In this document: positions 21,741-32,059 of the stretch, in pieces
Layout of the letters: each line of letters starts with the position of its first letter
How positions within the stretch are numbered: position 1 is the first letter of the stretch
DNA from: Burkholderiales bacterium
GTDB taxonomy: Bacteria; Pseudomonadota; Gammaproteobacteria; Burkholderiales; Burkholderiaceae_E
Assembly (NCBI GenBank): GCA_026399875.1
Contig: JAPLQF010000030.1
Coordinates: 17,858-81,857, forward strand
Length of the DNA stretch: 64,000 bases
Direction: 5' to 3'
Notes under the pieces: model-generated
What the model saw: only the letters and a program-made list of their open reading frames with translations
What the model was told of the DNA's origin: nothing
Databases searched by the model: none
Translations under genes and position numbers: made by a program

Positions 21741-23339
21741 TCAGGCAGGCGAAAAACTGTCAGGGCGTGCCTTCTCCCAGAAGGCCTTGTAAACCGGCAG
21801 ATCTGGTACACCGTCGATCAGTTCACCGCCCCTGAGCATCGGGTAGACGGTCGACAGCATCTGGATGTCGGTGCCTGTCACCCGGCGCATGATGTGATCG
21901 AGATCAAGTTGCGACGGATGGGTGAGCCCGGCCGCAGCAATCAGCTCGGCCAGGGCCTTGAGGGTGTTCTGGTGAAAGTTGAACACCCGCTCGGCCTTGT
22001 CGGGCACGACCAGCGCACGCTGACGGGCAGCGTCCTGTGTGGTGACCCCGGTCGGGCATCTTCCGGTGTGGCAATTCATCGCCTGGATGCAACCCACGGC
22101 AAACATGAAACCGCGGGCGCTGTTGCACCAGTCGGCGCCCATCCCCATGGTGCGGGCAATGTCGAAGGCGCTGGTGATCTTGCCGGCCGCACCCAGCCTG
22201 ATCTGCGAGCGCAGATTCATGCCGACCAGCGTGTCATGGACCAGCATCAATCCTTCTCGCATCGGCATGCCGACCCGATCGATGAATTCGGCGGGTGCTG
22301 CACCCGTGCCGCCCTCCTTGCCGTCGATCACGATGAAATCCGGCGTGATGCCGGTCTCGTGCATGGCCTTGGCAATCGCAAACCATTCCCAGGGATGGCC
22401 GACCGCAAACTTGAAACCGGTGGGCTTGCCACCCGAAAGCCGGCGCAGTTCGTCGATGAATTCGAGCAGTCCGATGGGGGTCGAAAAAGCCGAATGAGAG
22501 GCGGGTGAGACGCAATCAACCCACGGGGGCACGCCACGTGCGGCAGCGATCTCGGGTGTGACCTTGGGGCCCGGCAGCACGCCGCCATGGCCGGGCTTGG
22601 CCCCCTGCGACAGCTTGACCTCGATCATCTTCACCTGATCGTCGCAGGCGTTCTCGACGAAGCGCTCACGATCGAAACGACCCGCTTCGTCACGGGCGCC
22701 GAAATAACCCGATCCGATCTCCCAGATCAGATCGCCGCCAAACTCGCGGTGGTAGGCCGAGATCGAGCCCTCGCCGGTGTCATGGGCAAAGCCGCCTCGT
22801 TTGGCGCCCCGGTTGAGAGCTCGGATGGCATTGGCTGACAGCGAACCGAAGCTCATCGCCGAAATATTGAAGATCGATGCCTCATAGGGCCGAACACAGC
22901 GCGGGCCGCCTACCGTGACGCGAAAATCATGCGACTGCAGGGGTGCCGGAACCATCGCATGGTTCATCCACTCAAAACCACTGGCATAGGTGTCGAGCTG
23001 CGTGCCGAATGGGCGCTTGTCGATGTCCTGCTTGGCCCGCTGATACACCAGTGCCCGCTGCAGGCGCGAGAACGGCACCGCATCGCTGTCGGACTCGATC
23101 AGGTATTGGCGAATCTCGGGACGGATCGCCTCGAACATGAAGCGCAGATGCCCGAACACCGGGTAATTTCGCAGGATCGCGTGGCGCGTCTGCAGCAGAT
23201 CACGGGCACCGACTGCCGTCAGCACCGCGGCAAGCACACTCCACCACCAGCCGATTTCGCCGACACGCGCACCCCAGGCGAGCAAAGGCGTGGCAATCGC
23301 AAAACCTGCAAGGGTCAGGAATCTGATGAGAGAGGTCAT
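21741..23339 (-). CDS. FMN-binding glutamate synthase family protein, membrane-anchored
   Basis: A 532-residue protein with two N-terminal hydrophobic segments followed by a glutamate-synthase-like FMN barrel: FNISAMSFGSLSANAIRALNRGAKRGG, GEGSISAYHREFGGDLIWEIGSGYFGAR, GAKPGHGGVLPG, VIDGKEGGTGAAPAEF and the cysteine cluster region CIQAMNCHTGRCPTGVTTQD. Stand-alone members exist widely, and their physiological reaction is not established. It lacks the glutamine amidotransferase domain, so it is not a complete glutamate synthase. Confidence 0.9.
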   Translation of the reverse strand: MTSLIRFLTLAGFAIATPLLAWGARVGEIGWWWSVLAAVLTAVGARDLLQTRHAILRNYPVFGHLRFMFEAIRPEIRQYLIESDSDAVPFSRLQRALVYQRAKQDIDKRPFGTQLDTYASGFEWMNHAMVPAPLQSHDFRVTVGGPRCVRPYEASIFNISAMSFGSLSANAIRALNRGAKRGGFAHDTGEGSISAYHREFGGDLIWEIGSGYFGARDEAGRFDRERFVENACDDQVKMIEVKLSQGAKPGHGGVLPGPKVTPEIAAARGVPPWVDCVSPASHSAFSTPIGLLEFIDELRRLSGGKPTGFKFAVGHPWEWFAIAKAMHETGITPDFIVIDGKEGGTGAAPAEFIDRVGMPMREGLMLVHDTLVGMNLRSQIRLGAAGKITSAFDIARTMGMGADWCNSARGFMFAVGCIQAMNCHTGRCPTGVTTQDAARQRALVVPDKAERVFNFHQNTLKALAELIAAAGLTHPSQLDLDHIMRRVTGTDIQMLSTVYPMLRGGELIDGVPDLPVYKAFWEKARPDSFSPA

Positions 23340-23445
23340 CGACTCGGCTCCAGTCTCGGCTTCAGTGCATGGGGCAGAAAGCGGGTAAAGCGTCGCGAAG
23401 TCTAGCGCGACAATGGCTTGCGCCCATGACAGTCAGCGACCGTCG

Positions 23446-24597
23446 TCACGACCCTTGCGACCCTGACAACGCTGGCGGCCCCTGCAGCCCCTGCGCCGCG
23501 GCAATCACGCCGCCGCCCAGGCAGACCTCATCGTGATAGAGCACCGCCGACTGCCCGGGCGTCACCGCCCACTGCGGCTGATCGAAGGCGAGCTCGAAGC
23601 CGCCGGAGCGATCGGGCGAAGGCGTGAACCGACAGGCCGCATCGGTCTGCCGGTAACGGGTCTTGGCACCCTGTCTGAGCTGCGCCGGCGGCACGCCGGC
23701 GATCCAGTGCGCATCACTCGCCTGAAGTGAGGCCGCGCGCAACCAGGGGTGTTCATGGCCCTGCACCACATAAAGCGTATTGGCGCCCATGTCCTTTCCG
23801 GCGACATACCAGGCCTCGCCGCTGCCGGACTTTTGCCCGCCGATGCCCACGCCCTTGCGCTGTCCGATGGTGTAGAACGCCAGTCCGACATGCTCCCCAA
23901 GCAGACGACCTTCGTCGTCGAGGATCGGGCCGGGCGCAGTCGGCAGATAGCGGTTGAGGAAGGCCCTGAACGGGCGCTCGCCGATGAAACAGATGCCGGT
24001 CGAATCCTTTTTCGCATGGTTGGGCAGACCGATCCGCTCGGCAATCTCGCGCACCTCGCGCTTGGGCAGCTCGCCCACCGGAAACACCGTGCGGGCCAGC
24101 TGGGCCTGGGTCAGGCGATGCAGAAAATAGCTCTGGTCCTTGGTCGCGTCGAGGCCGCGCAGCAGTTCGTGACGCATGCCGCCCGGCATCGAGTCATCCG
24201 GTACAGCCCGCACCCGGGCGTAGTGGCCGGTACCGATGCAGTCGGCGCCAAGCCGCATGGCATGGTCGAGAAAGGCCTTGAACTTGATCTCGGCATTGCA
24301 CAGCACATCAGGATTGGGGGTACGGCCCACCGAATACTCACGCAGAAACTCTGCGAAAACACGCTCCCGGTACTCGGCCGCAAAATTGACCGCCTCTAGC
24401 TCGATCCCCAGCACATCGGCCACACTCGCGGCATCGATCCAGTCCTGGCGACTCGAACAGTATTCGCTGTCGTCGTCGTCCTCCCAGTTCTTCATGAAGA
24501 GGCCAATGACCTCGTGGCCCTGTTCTTTGAGCAACCAGGCGGAGACCGCCGAGTCGACACCACCCGACAGACCGACCACAACACGCGAAGCGCTCAT
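23446..24597 (-). CDS. mnmA: tRNA-specific 2-thiouridylase MnmA
   Basis: Thiolates U34 of tRNA-Lys, -Glu and -Gln. The 383-residue enzyme has the PP-loop [15 protein letters not shown], the catalytic cysteine in [12 protein letters not shown] and the second cysteine in [12 protein letters not shown], then the C-terminal beta-barrel with [14 protein letters not shown]. Its ATG overlaps the stop of the Nudix gene by four bases, the same nudJ-mnmA pairing as in E. coli. The C-terminal tail after AAAQGL is extra low-complexity sequence. Confidence 0.97.
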   Translation of the reverse strand: MSASRVVVGLSGGVDSAVSAWLLKEQGHEVIGLFMKNWEDDDDSEYCSSRQDWIDAASVADVLGIELEAVNFAAEYRERVFAEFLREYSVGRTPNPDVLCNAEIKFKAFLDHAMRLGADCIGTGHYARVRAVPDDSMPGGMRHELLRGLDATKDQSYFLHRLTQAQLARTVFPVGELPKREVREIAERIGLPNHAKKDSTGICFIGERPFRAFLNRYLPTAPGPILDDEGRLLGEHVGLAFYTIGQRKGVGIGGQKSGSGEAWYVAGKDMGANTLYVVQGHEHPWLRAASLQASDAHWIAGVPPAQLRQGAKTRYRQTDAACRFTPSPDRSGGFELAFDQPQWAVTPGQSAVLYHDEVCLGGGVIAAAQGLQGPPALSGSQGS

Positions 24598-25100
24598 CGA
24601 CCAGGTGCCGCGGGGACGCCAGGCGTGGGATCGAGGGCGCTGTCATGCGTCCAGACGATCTCGAGGTCGGCGCGGCGATTGGCCAGGAAATCGAGGACCG
24701 CACGCTCGACCAGCGGGCTGCGGTGCTGCTGCGGACAGGCAAGGATCTCGGCCGGCGACATCCAGAAGGCACGCACGATGCCCTCATCAAGCGCCCGGGT
24801 CGGATCATGCGAGATCGGCCGGCACAAGAAGGTATGGCGCAGGTAGGTCACATCGACGCCGGCAGCCGCGTTCACATGTCGCGCCAGGTGAACGCCCTGC
24901 AAGGCAATCGCCTCGACCGTCCAGGCGGTTTCTTCAAGGGCTTCACGCACCACCGCCTGCTGCAGCGTCTCGCCGGGATCAAGATGACCGGCCGGCTGAT
25001 TCAGACGCAGACCGAGCGGGGTGTGTTCCTCGATCATGAGCAGCAGGCCATCGCGTTCGATGACCGCGGCGACCGTCGTGCTGGGCTTCCAGATGTCCAT
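24594..25100 (-). CDS. nudJ: Nudix hydrolase, NudJ-type phosphatase
   Basis: A 168-residue protein with a Nudix box [20 protein letters not shown] near residues 38-57. The glycine expected just after EE is replaced (EETAW). NudJ hydrolyses nucleotide and thiamine-precursor pyrophosphates. The assignment rests on [25 protein letters not shown] and on its position directly upstream of mnmA, as in enterobacteria. The ATG at 25100 is chosen over open frame further upstream, which has no homology. Confidence 0.88.
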   Translation of the reverse strand: MDIWKPSTTVAAVIERDGLLLMIEEHTPLGLRLNQPAGHLDPGETLQQAVVREALEETAWTVEAIALQGVHLARHVNAAAGVDVTYLRHTFLCRPISHDPTRALDEGIVRAFWMSPAEILACPQQHRSPLVERAVLDFLANRRADLEIVWTHDSALDPTPGVPAAPGR

Positions 25101-25202
25101 TTTTTGAGTGTAACCGAGGCAAATCGGACTGCTGCGCGAGCCCTGCGCAGGCAAAAAGCCACGCTACAGGTTATCCTTTTGGGATTGCCTGGAGAAAACA
25201 GA

Positions 25203-26318
25203 ATGAAAATCGGAGTGCCGACCGAGACGCGCGCCGGAGAGTCGCGGGTCGCCGCCACCCCTGAAACGGTGAAGAAACTGGTCGCAGCCAAGCACGAAGT
25301 GATCGTGCAGTCTGGCGCTGGCACCGGTGCGAGCGTGACAGATGCCGCCTACGAGGCAGCGGGCGCGATCCTTGCCGATGCCAACACCGCCTTCAAGGCC
25401 GACATGGTCCTGAAGGTGCGGCGCCCCTCACCTGACGAACTTGCCCTGATGCCGCCCGGCACCGCGGTGGTCGCCATGCTCGATCCCTTCGATCGGGCCG
25501 GCCTCGAACAGCTGGCAAGTGCCGGCACGACTGCCTTCGCGCTCGAAGCCGCACCGCGCACAACCCGCGCCCAGAGCATGGACGTGCTGTCTTCGCAGGC
25601 CAATATCGCCGGCTACAAGGCGGTCATGGTGGCAGCCAATGCCTATCAGCGCTTCATGCCGATGCTCATGACGGCCGCTGGCACAGTCAAAGCCGCGCGC
25701 GTGGTTATCCTCGGCGTCGGCGTGGCCGGGCTGCAGGCCATCGCGACTGCCAAGCGGCTCGGGGCGGTCATCGAAGCCTCCGACGTGCGGCCGCCGGTCA
25801 AGGAACAGGTCGAATCGCTCGGCGCCAAGTTCATCGATGTGGCCTACGAGACCGACGAAGAGCGCGAAATCGCCAAGGGCGCGGGCGGCTATGCCCGGCC
25901 GATGCCCGAGAGCTGGATGAAACGTCAGGCAGCCGCAGTCGCCGAACGAATCAAGCAGGCCGACATCGTGATCACCACCGCCCTCATCCCCGGCCGCAAG
26001 GCGCCGGTGCTGGTGACCGAGGAGATGGTCATGTCGATGAAAGCCGGATCGGTCATCGTCGACATGGCGGTCGAACAGGGTGGCAACTGCCCCCTGTCAG
26101 AGCCCGGTCGCACGGTGACGAAACACGGCGTGCACATCATCGGCGAAACCAATCTGCCCTCAATGGTTGCGGCCGATGCCTCGGCACTCTATGCCCGCAA
26201 CGTCATCGATTTCCTCAAGCTCGTGATCGACGCCGACGGCAAGCTCAAGATCGATCTCGAAGACGACATTGTCAAAGCCTGCCTCGTCGTTCGCGACGGC
26301 CAGGTCCTGCGGGCCTGA
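25203..26318 (+). CDS. pntAA: NAD(P) transhydrogenase subunit alpha, part 1 (soluble domain I)
   Basis: The NAD(H)-binding domain of proton-translocating transhydrogenase, 371 residues. It opens with [23 protein letters not shown], contains the Rossmann motif [22 protein letters not shown], the mobile-loop region and [15 protein letters not shown], and ends before the membrane part, which is a separate gene. A GGAG site precedes the ATG at 25203. The split alpha subunit is the Rhodospirillum-type layout, common in betaproteobacteria. Confidence 0.96.
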   Translation: MKIGVPTETRAGESRVAATPETVKKLVAAKHEVIVQSGAGTGASVTDAAYEAAGAILADANTAFKADMVLKVRRPSPDELALMPPGTAVVAMLDPFDRAGLEQLASAGTTAFALEAAPRTTRAQSMDVLSSQANIAGYKAVMVAANAYQRFMPMLMTAAGTVKAARVVILGVGVAGLQAIATAKRLGAVIEASDVRPPVKEQVESLGAKFIDVAYETDEEREIAKGAGGYARPMPESWMKRQAAAVAERIKQADIVITTALIPGRKAPVLVTEEMVMSMKAGSVIVDMAVEQGGNCPLSEPGRTVTKHGVHIIGETNLPSMVAADASALYARNVIDFLKLVIDADGKLKIDLEDDIVKACLVVRDGQVLRA

Positions 26319-26376
26319 ACCCAGAGCCTGCCGGTCCGAACCCCAATATCCCGCCGACAGAAGGTCATCCGAGCAA

Positions 26377-26700
26377 ATGGAAGTCATCAGTCCTACCGTC
26401 ATCAACCTGATCATTTTTGTGCTGGCGATCTACGTCGGCTTTCATGTGGTCTGGAACGTCACCCCCGCCCTGCATACGCCGCTGATGGCGGTCACCAACG
26501 CGATCTCGGCGATCATCATCGTCGGCGCGATGCTGGCCGCTGCGCTCACCACCACACCCCTTGGCAAGTTCATGGGCGTGGCGGCGGTGGCGCTGGCGGC
26601 AGTCAATGTGTTCGGCGGCTTTCTCGTGACCCGCCGCATGCTCGATATGTTCAAGAAAAAAGCGCCGCGCGAAGGCGCGGGCAAGGCAGAAAAGTCATGA
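26377..26700 (+). CDS. pntAB: NAD(P) transhydrogenase subunit alpha, part 2 (membrane)
   Basis: A 107-residue membrane subunit with three helices: [19 protein letters not shown], the conserved [20 protein letters not shown], and [19 protein letters not shown]. The TNAISA motif is diagnostic of the transhydrogenase alpha membrane domain. It follows pntAA by 58 bases and overlaps the next small gene by four. Confidence 0.95.
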   Translation: MEVISPTVINLIIFVLAIYVGFHVVWNVTPALHTPLMAVTNAISAIIIVGAMLAAALTTTPLGKFMGVAAVALAAVNVFGGFLVTRRMLDMFKKKAPREGAGKAEKS

Positions 26701-26936
26701 CAGTGCGTGCCTTCATCGTTTTGCTGGTCATCACCATCATCGGGATTGCGCTCGGCGACCACATCGCAAAAGACTTTGCGGCGCCCGGCCTTGAGCGCAC
26801 CTTCACCGTGCTCGTGATCGCTACGCTCATCGTCGCCCCCTGCGCCTGGATTCTCGGGCGACTGGGCTGGATCAACAGCGGCCGGATCGATTTCAGCCGC
26901 AACAGCCAACCGCCTCGCAGCGGAGGCCAGGCCTAA
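26697..26936 (+). CDS. Small two-helix membrane protein inside the pnt operon
   Basis: A 79-residue ORF wedged between pntAB and pntB: its ATG overlaps the pntAB stop (ATGA), and its stop is one base before the pntB start. It has two hydrophobic segments ([16 protein letters not shown] and [16 protein letters not shown]) and a polar, Pro/Ser/Arg-rich C-terminus. The tight coupling and GC-rich third positions argue that it is translated. I recognise no family. It could be an assembly or accessory factor of the transhydrogenase; that is inference from position only. Confidence 0.75.
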   Translation: MTVRAFIVLLVITIIGIALGDHIAKDFAAPGLERTFTVLVIATLIVAPCAWILGRLGWINSGRIDFSRNSQPPRSGGQA

Positions 26937-26937
26937 C

Positions 26938-28428
26938 ATGAACCTCATCGTCCTGCTGTATCTCGTCGCCTCGATCTGCTTCATCCAGGCACTCAAAGGT
27001 CTGTCGCACCCCACCACCTCCATCCGGGGCAATCTTTTCGGCATGGTCGGCATGGGCATCGCCGCGGTGACCACGGTCGCGCTCATCTACATGATGCGCG
27101 CCGAATTCGCACCGATGGGCCTGGCCTGGGTGCTGCTCGGTCTGGTCATCGGCGGCAGCGCCGGCGCCTACATGGCCGCCAAGGTCGAGATGACCAAGAT
27201 GCCCGAACTGGTCGCCTTCATGCACAGCATGATCGGTCTGGCCGCGGTCTGCATCGCGATCGCCGCGGTGGCCGAACCCTGGGCCTTCGGCATTACCGAC
27301 TATCCCAAGGAACTGCTGATCGGCGCCAAGACGCAGGCTGGCGCCATCGTCGCCGACATCATCACGCGCCCGCCGATTCCAACCGGCAACCGGCTCGAAC
27401 TCTTTCTTGGGGCTGCAATCGGTGCAATCACCTTCAGCGGCTCGGTGATCGCCTTCGGCAAGCTTTCGGGCAAATACAAGTTCCGGCTCTTCCAGGGCGC
27501 GCCGGTGGTCTTCTCCGGCCAGCACATGCTCAACCTGGTGCTCGGTCTGGCCACGGTCGCACTCGGCCTGGTGTTCACTTACAACGAGAGCTGGCCCGCC
27601 TTCATGGCGATGCTCGCACTGGCCTTTTTGCTCGGCGTGCTGATCATCATCCCGATCGGCGGGGCCGACATGCCGGTGGTGGTCTCGATGCTCAACAGCT
27701 ATTCGGGCTGGGCGGCGGCCGGCATCGGCTTTTCGCTCAACAACAGCATGCTGATCATTGCCGGCTCGCTGGTGGGTGCCTCGGGCGCGATCCTGAGCTA
27801 CATCATGTGCAAGGCCATGAACCGCTCGTTCTTCAACGTGATCCTGGGCGGCTTCGGCGGCGACGCGGCGGCAGCGGCCGCAGGTGGCGGCGCGCAGCAG
27901 CAGCGCCCGGTCAAGAGCGGCTCGGCCGAAGACGCGGCTTTCCTGATGAGCAATGCCGACACCGTCATCATCGTGCCGGGCTATGGTCTGGCAGTGGCCC
28001 GCGCCCAGCATGCGCTCAAGGAACTCGCCCAGAAGCTCACCGACCATGGTGTGACCGTCAAATACGCGATCCATCCGGTGGCAGGCCGCATGCCGGGCCA
28101 TATGAACGTGCTGCTGGCCGAAGCCGAAGTGCCTTATGACCAGGTCTTCGAGATGGAGGACATCAATGCCGAGTTCGGCCAGGCCGATGTGGCACTGATT
28201 CTGGGCGCCAATGACGTGGTCAATCCAGCCGCCAAGGATCCGAAGTCGTCGATTGCCGGCATGCCCATCCTGGAGGCTTACAAAGCGAAGACCGTCATTG
28301 TCAACAAGCGAAGCATGGCCTCGGGTTATGCTGGTCTCGACAATGAACTCTTCTACATGGACAAGACCATGATGGTGTTCGGCGATGCCAAGAAGGTCGT
28401 CGAGGACATGGTCAAGGCGGTCGAGTAA
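26938..28428 (+). CDS. pntB: NAD(P) transhydrogenase subunit beta
   Basis: A 496-residue subunit with about nine membrane helices and the C-terminal NADP(H)-binding domain III. Markers are ASICFIQALKGLSHPTT, IPIGGADMPVVVSMLNSYSGWAAA, then ADTVIIVPGYGLAVARAQH, VKYAIHPVAGRMPGHMNVLLAEA, LGANDVVNPAA and VIVNKRSMASGYAGLDN. The enzyme uses the proton gradient to make NADPH from NADH. The linker before domain III is Ala/Gly/Gln-rich. Confidence 0.97.
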   Translation: MNLIVLLYLVASICFIQALKGLSHPTTSIRGNLFGMVGMGIAAVTTVALIYMMRAEFAPMGLAWVLLGLVIGGSAGAYMAAKVEMTKMPELVAFMHSMIGLAAVCIAIAAVAEPWAFGITDYPKELLIGAKTQAGAIVADIITRPPIPTGNRLELFLGAAIGAITFSGSVIAFGKLSGKYKFRLFQGAPVVFSGQHMLNLVLGLATVALGLVFTYNESWPAFMAMLALAFLLGVLIIIPIGGADMPVVVSMLNSYSGWAAAGIGFSLNNSMLIIAGSLVGASGAILSYIMCKAMNRSFFNVILGGFGGDAAAAAAGGGAQQQRPVKSGSAEDAAFLMSNADTVIIVPGYGLAVARAQHALKELAQKLTDHGVTVKYAIHPVAGRMPGHMNVLLAEAEVPYDQVFEMEDINAEFGQADVALILGANDVVNPAAKDPKSSIAGMPILEAYKAKTVIVNKRSMASGYAGLDNELFYMDKTMMVFGDAKKVVEDMVKAVE

Positions 28429-28471
28429 GCACGGCAACAGTCAGGCCGGCACAACCAAGCGCAGAGGAAGC

Positions 28472-28897
28472 ATGGCATCCGACAGCACGCCGATCACCAC
28501 GGGAAGCCCCGACGCCATGCCCCCCGCCGGTCCCGGGCCTGGCAGCGAGGCCGACCTCCTCGAGGCCCTGCGCAAGGTCTGTCTCTTCGACTATCTGCTT
28601 CACATCGCCGGCCTGCTGCTGTCGGCCGGGCTGTTTTCGGTGATCGCCCTGATCGTGAACTACATCAAGCGCGACAGTGCGCGCGGCACGATCTACGAAA
28701 GCCACATGAACTGGATGATCCGCACATTCTGGTGGGCGCTTTTCTGGGTCGTCGTGATCGCGATTCCGGCAGCACTGCTGTCAGTGGTCACCTTCGGCCT
28801 GCTCAGCTTCCTTTTCGTATTGCCCGGGGTTTGGTTCCTCTATCGGATGATCAAGGGCATCCTGCGGCTCAATGACGGCCTGCCCATGCCGTCCTGA
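28472..28897 (+). CDS. DUF4870-like membrane protein
   Basis: A 141-residue protein with a Pro/Gly-rich N-terminus and three hydrophobic segments. The stretch LIVNYIKRDSARGTIYESHMNWMIRTFWW matches the pattern of DUF4870-type inner-membrane proteins, in which a helix is followed by YIKRD...ES H..W..RTF. Function is unknown. A strong ribosome site (GAGGAAGC) precedes the ATG at 28472. It follows pntB by 43 bases and may be cotranscribed. Confidence 0.7.
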   Translation: MASDSTPITTGSPDAMPPAGPGPGSEADLLEALRKVCLFDYLLHIAGLLLSAGLFSVIALIVNYIKRDSARGTIYESHMNWMIRTFWWALFWVVVIAIPAALLSVVTFGLLSFLFVLPGVWFLYRMIKGILRLNDGLPMPS

Positions 28898-28935
28898 GTC
28901 GCCCGGACCCGGCTTTCCTCAGACAAAGGGTTCAG

Positions 28936-29691
28936 ATGAACGACATTCCCATCGATCGATCGCGACGCCGGGCCATCCGGACCGGCCTTGGACTCCCGGT
29001 CGCACTGTCAGCCCTATCGGTGCTCGGTTCGGGCTGCGCCACCCCGAACGCCATACCGGCGCCGGCCGGTCTTGAACCCCTCCCGGTCCCGACACTGCGG
29101 GTCGGCGACCGCTGGCGTTATGTCCTGATCAACCGCTACAACAATATCCCCATCGGCGAGGTTTCGGTCCAGGTCACCGCTGTCACGCCGCTCATCCGAC
29201 TGAGCATCGACCGGGGCGCCGACAAACCAGTGCTTGAAGAAATCTACACCGACCCCTGGTCGGTGATGCTCGAGACCGTCTACAGCGGAGAACCAATCCG
29301 CTTCAACGACCCGATGCCGGTGGTCCCGCAGGGCGCCAGAACCGGCTTGAATCTCAGGAGCAACACCCGCTACACCACGACACCGACTACGAGCTCGGCG
29401 TACGCCTGGAGCCAGCGTCTGTCGGTTGAAGGCTGGGAGCGGGTGACGGTGCCGGCGGGCAGCTTCGATGCCTTGCGAATCGTTCGGCTCATCAACTTCG
29501 AGCATCCTGATGTGTTTCGCTACTCACCCGAGCGCACCGACATCGCGTGGTATGCGCCGCAGGTCGGACGTTGGGTCAAGCGCGACTGGACCGGCAGTTA
29601 CCTGATGCCCGGTCTGATGCCGCGCGGCGGGCGTGCCCGGGAAGACTGGGTCAACTGGCAACTGACGGCTTACCAGCCCGCGCCGCGCTAG
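28936..29691 (+). CDS. Putative lipoprotein of unknown function
   Basis: A 251-residue protein with an arginine-rich N-terminus (DRSRRRAIRTGL), a hydrophobic stretch and a lipobox LGSGC, giving Cys34 as the lipidation site. The paired arginines could indicate Tat export. The mature part begins with a Pro-rich linker, then a mostly beta domain (LRVGDRWRYVLINRYNN, VPAGSFDALRIVR, IAWYAPQVGRWVKRDW). These phrases resemble DUF3108-type beta-sandwich proteins, but I cannot assign a family firmly. Confidence 0.65.
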   Translation: MNDIPIDRSRRRAIRTGLGLPVALSALSVLGSGCATPNAIPAPAGLEPLPVPTLRVGDRWRYVLINRYNNIPIGEVSVQVTAVTPLIRLSIDRGADKPVLEEIYTDPWSVMLETVYSGEPIRFNDPMPVVPQGARTGLNLRSNTRYTTTPTTSSAYAWSQRLSVEGWERVTVPAGSFDALRIVRLINFEHPDVFRYSPERTDIAWYAPQVGRWVKRDWTGSYLMPGLMPRGGRAREDWVNWQLTAYQPAPR

Positions 29692-29730
29692 CCGCACCCT
29701 GCTTTCGCGCCAGTCTGTCGCAAGGCGGCG

Positions 29731-30687
29731 CTAAGTCTCGCCAGAATCCGAGCGAATCATCCGTCGCTCGACCTGCGCCATGACCGTGGGCAGGTCGGGC
29801 CAGACACCGTCGCCTCCCAGCCAGATCGACTGACTGCCCCAGGGGCGGGTCCGCTTCGGACTGCTCGGACCGAAGACGCCGATCACCGGCGCATCGACCG
29901 CCGCGGCCAGATGCATCGGCCCGGAGTCGTTGGCGACGGTCAGACCCGCGAGTCGGCAAAGCGCCGCATAGGCACCCAGGCCGAGCCCCGGCAGCGCGAT
30001 CGCCGATGGGGCAGCGGCCTTCGCCGCCTCCTCTTCGCCCGGACCCGGGCAAGTCAGTGTGATGATGCCCCGATCGGCGAGTTGTCTGGCGAGTTCGGCA
30101 AAACCCGCCCATCGTTTGCTCTGTCCGTCGGCGGTGCCAACCGATAAGGGGCCAAGCACGACCAGGCGATTGGCCGGCGCTTTGATGCCGGCCTGTCGAA
30201 GGGCTGCAAGCGCGCTCGCCTGGTGTTCAGGGGTGGTTCGCAGGCCGAGTGCGGCAGGCGCGTGACCGGGCAGCGCGGGCAGCCCGACCCAATCGGCCGC
30301 CGCGCAAGCAAGGCGCCAGAACACCTCGACCTCGTGCGGTCCGGTGGGCCTGGACAGTCCGCGCCCCAGCAGCAGCGAGCGCCCTTCGCCGCGATGCCCC
30401 AACGCAGCGACGCCGGCCAGCCGGAAGGCGGCCGCGCTCGAGAGCGAATTGGTGAACAGCAGCCCGCGCCTTGGCGAATTGATCGGCAACGATCGCAAGA
30501 TCGCAGCGCCTGCCATCAGCGACTTCGGCATTGCCGTGACCGGCCAGTGGTGGGCGGCCAGCAGATCGGACGCCCAGCCCTTGCCGATCAGATGCAATTT
30601 CGCACCGCTGGCATCGAGTGCCTGCAAGGCCGGCAAGGCCATGCAGACATCGCCGATCCAGTTGGGCAGACGAACGATCAGGTTCAT
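29731..30687 (-). CDS. Glycosyltransferase family 9 (heptosyltransferase-like)
   Basis: A 318-residue GT9 protein starting MNLIVRLPNWIGDVCMALPAL, the N-terminal pattern of ADP-heptose:LPS heptosyltransferases (usually R.....GD...A.P). The C-terminal nucleotide-sugar site is GLTVANDSGPMHLAAAVDAPVIGVFGPSSP. It probably adds heptose or a related sugar to lipopolysaccharide core at the inner face of the membrane. It begins 25 bases after glcF on the same strand, an unrelated operon partner. Confidence 0.88.
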   Translation of the reverse strand: MNLIVRLPNWIGDVCMALPALQALDASGAKLHLIGKGWASDLLAAHHWPVTAMPKSLMAGAAILRSLPINSPRRGLLFTNSLSSAAAFRLAGVAALGHRGEGRSLLLGRGLSRPTGPHEVEVFWRLACAAADWVGLPALPGHAPAALGLRTTPEHQASALAALRQAGIKAPANRLVVLGPLSVGTADGQSKRWAGFAELARQLADRGIITLTCPGPGEEEAAKAAAPSAIALPGLGLGAYAALCRLAGLTVANDSGPMHLAAAVDAPVIGVFGPSSPKRTRPWGSQSIWLGGDGVWPDLPTVMAQVERRMIRSDSGET

Positions 30688-30712
30688 CGCACGACCGGGC
30701 CGGCAATCAAGG

Positions 30713-32026
30713 TCATGCCTGCGTGATCGCCCGGTCGAGCCACTCGATCCAATGGCGCACCGGCGTGTCGGTGCCTGATTGCAGATGGGTCAGGCAACCG
30801 ATGTTGGCCGACAGGATCTGGTCGGGCGAAGCGGCCTGCAGGTTCGACAGCTTGCGATCGCGAAGCTGGGTGGCCAGCGTCGACTGCAGTACCGAATAGG
30901 TGCCGGCCGAACCGCAGCACAGATGCGACTCGGCAAAGGGCACGATCTCGGCGCCACAGGCCACCAGCAGCGACTCGACCTCACCCCTGACCTGCTGACC
31001 ATGCTGCAGGGTGCAGGGCGGATGAAAGGCCAGCCTCGGGGGCGTGGGTCGCTCAAGGCCATCATGAGCGCCCCGACTGCCCTGAGCGCCGACAGCAGGC
31101 TGGCACAGCGCCTGCAGTCGCTCGCGCTCGGCGGGCAGAAACTGGGCGAGGTCGCAGGTCAGGGCGCTCACTCGCGCCGCCTTCTCGGCATAAAGCGGGT
31201 CGTGGCGCAGCAGATGCGCATAGTCCTTGATCATTGCGCCGCAGCCCGATGCATTGATGACGATGGCCTCGGCTTCGCCTGACGCGCCGCGAGCCGACGC
31301 GGCCTCGGCGTGCGGCACCAGCAGCGGCCACCAGGCGTCGATGTTTCGACGGGCATCGTCGAGCGCGCCCTCCTGATCATCGAGGTGATGACGGATCGCG
31401 CCGCAGCAGCCCGAGCGAGGTGCCACAACGGCCTGGATACCGAGCGCATCCAGGACCCGGGCGGTCGCCGCGTCGATCGCCGGAATCATTGCAGGCTGCA
31501 CGCAACCGTTGAGCAGGATCACCTTGCGGGCATGCGAACGCGCCGGCCAGGATCCGGGATCGCGACGCTGGGGCACCTTCGCCCTGAGCGCCTCGGGCAG
31601 CAGAGGACGCACGGTCTGACCGAGGCGCATCGCGGTATCGAAGAGGCCGCGCCGGGTCATGCCTTCGCGCAGGGCGCCACGCAGCAGTCGGTCGCCGGCC
31701 GGGCGCTCCACCTGCTGGTCGACCAGCTTGCGGCCGATGTCGACCAGATGCCCGTACTGCACACCCGACGGACAGGTGCTCTCGCAATTGCGACAGGTCA
31801 GGCAGCGGTCGAGATGCTGCTGGGTATCGCGGGTCGGCGTGACACCTTCGACCACCTGCTTGATCAGATAGATTCGCCCGCGCGGGCCGTCGAGCTCGTC
31901 GCCCAGCAACTGGTAAGTCGGGCAGGTGGCGGTGCAAAAGCCGCAGTGCACGCACGATCGCAGGATCGATTCGGCTTCAATACCGTCGGGGGTATCGCGC
32001 AGCCAGTCGGCGAGATGGGTTTCCAT
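30713..32026 (-). CDS. glcF: Glycolate oxidase iron-sulfur subunit GlcF
   Basis: A 437-residue iron-sulfur protein with two N-terminal 4Fe-4S motifs (CVHCGFCTATCP and CLTCRNCESTCP) and two CCG-type domains (SGCCGAIRHH and HLCCGSAGTY). It passes electrons from glycolate oxidation by GlcD/GlcE to the respiratory chain. Gene order glcD-glcE-glcF on the - strand is canonical. An insert of about 15 residues (VGAQGSRGAHDGLER) occurs before the second CCG domain. Confidence 0.95.
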   Translation of the reverse strand: METHLADWLRDTPDGIEAESILRSCVHCGFCTATCPTYQLLGDELDGPRGRIYLIKQVVEGVTPTRDTQQHLDRCLTCRNCESTCPSGVQYGHLVDIGRKLVDQQVERPAGDRLLRGALREGMTRRGLFDTAMRLGQTVRPLLPEALRAKVPQRRDPGSWPARSHARKVILLNGCVQPAMIPAIDAATARVLDALGIQAVVAPRSGCCGAIRHHLDDQEGALDDARRNIDAWWPLLVPHAEAASARGASGEAEAIVINASGCGAMIKDYAHLLRHDPLYAEKAARVSALTCDLAQFLPAERERLQALCQPAVGAQGSRGAHDGLERPTPPRLAFHPPCTLQHGQQVRGEVESLLVACGAEIVPFAESHLCCGSAGTYSVLQSTLATQLRDRKLSNLQAASPDQILSANIGCLTHLQSGTDTPVRHWIEWLDRAITQA

Positions 32027-32059
32027 TGTTCGATACCTGAGAGACGCGTCGGTCGCGGC

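Noticed and set aside
26893..28437. A 514-codon open frame antisense to pntB
   Set aside because: His/Asp/Arg-rich shadow of pntB with no recognisable domain.
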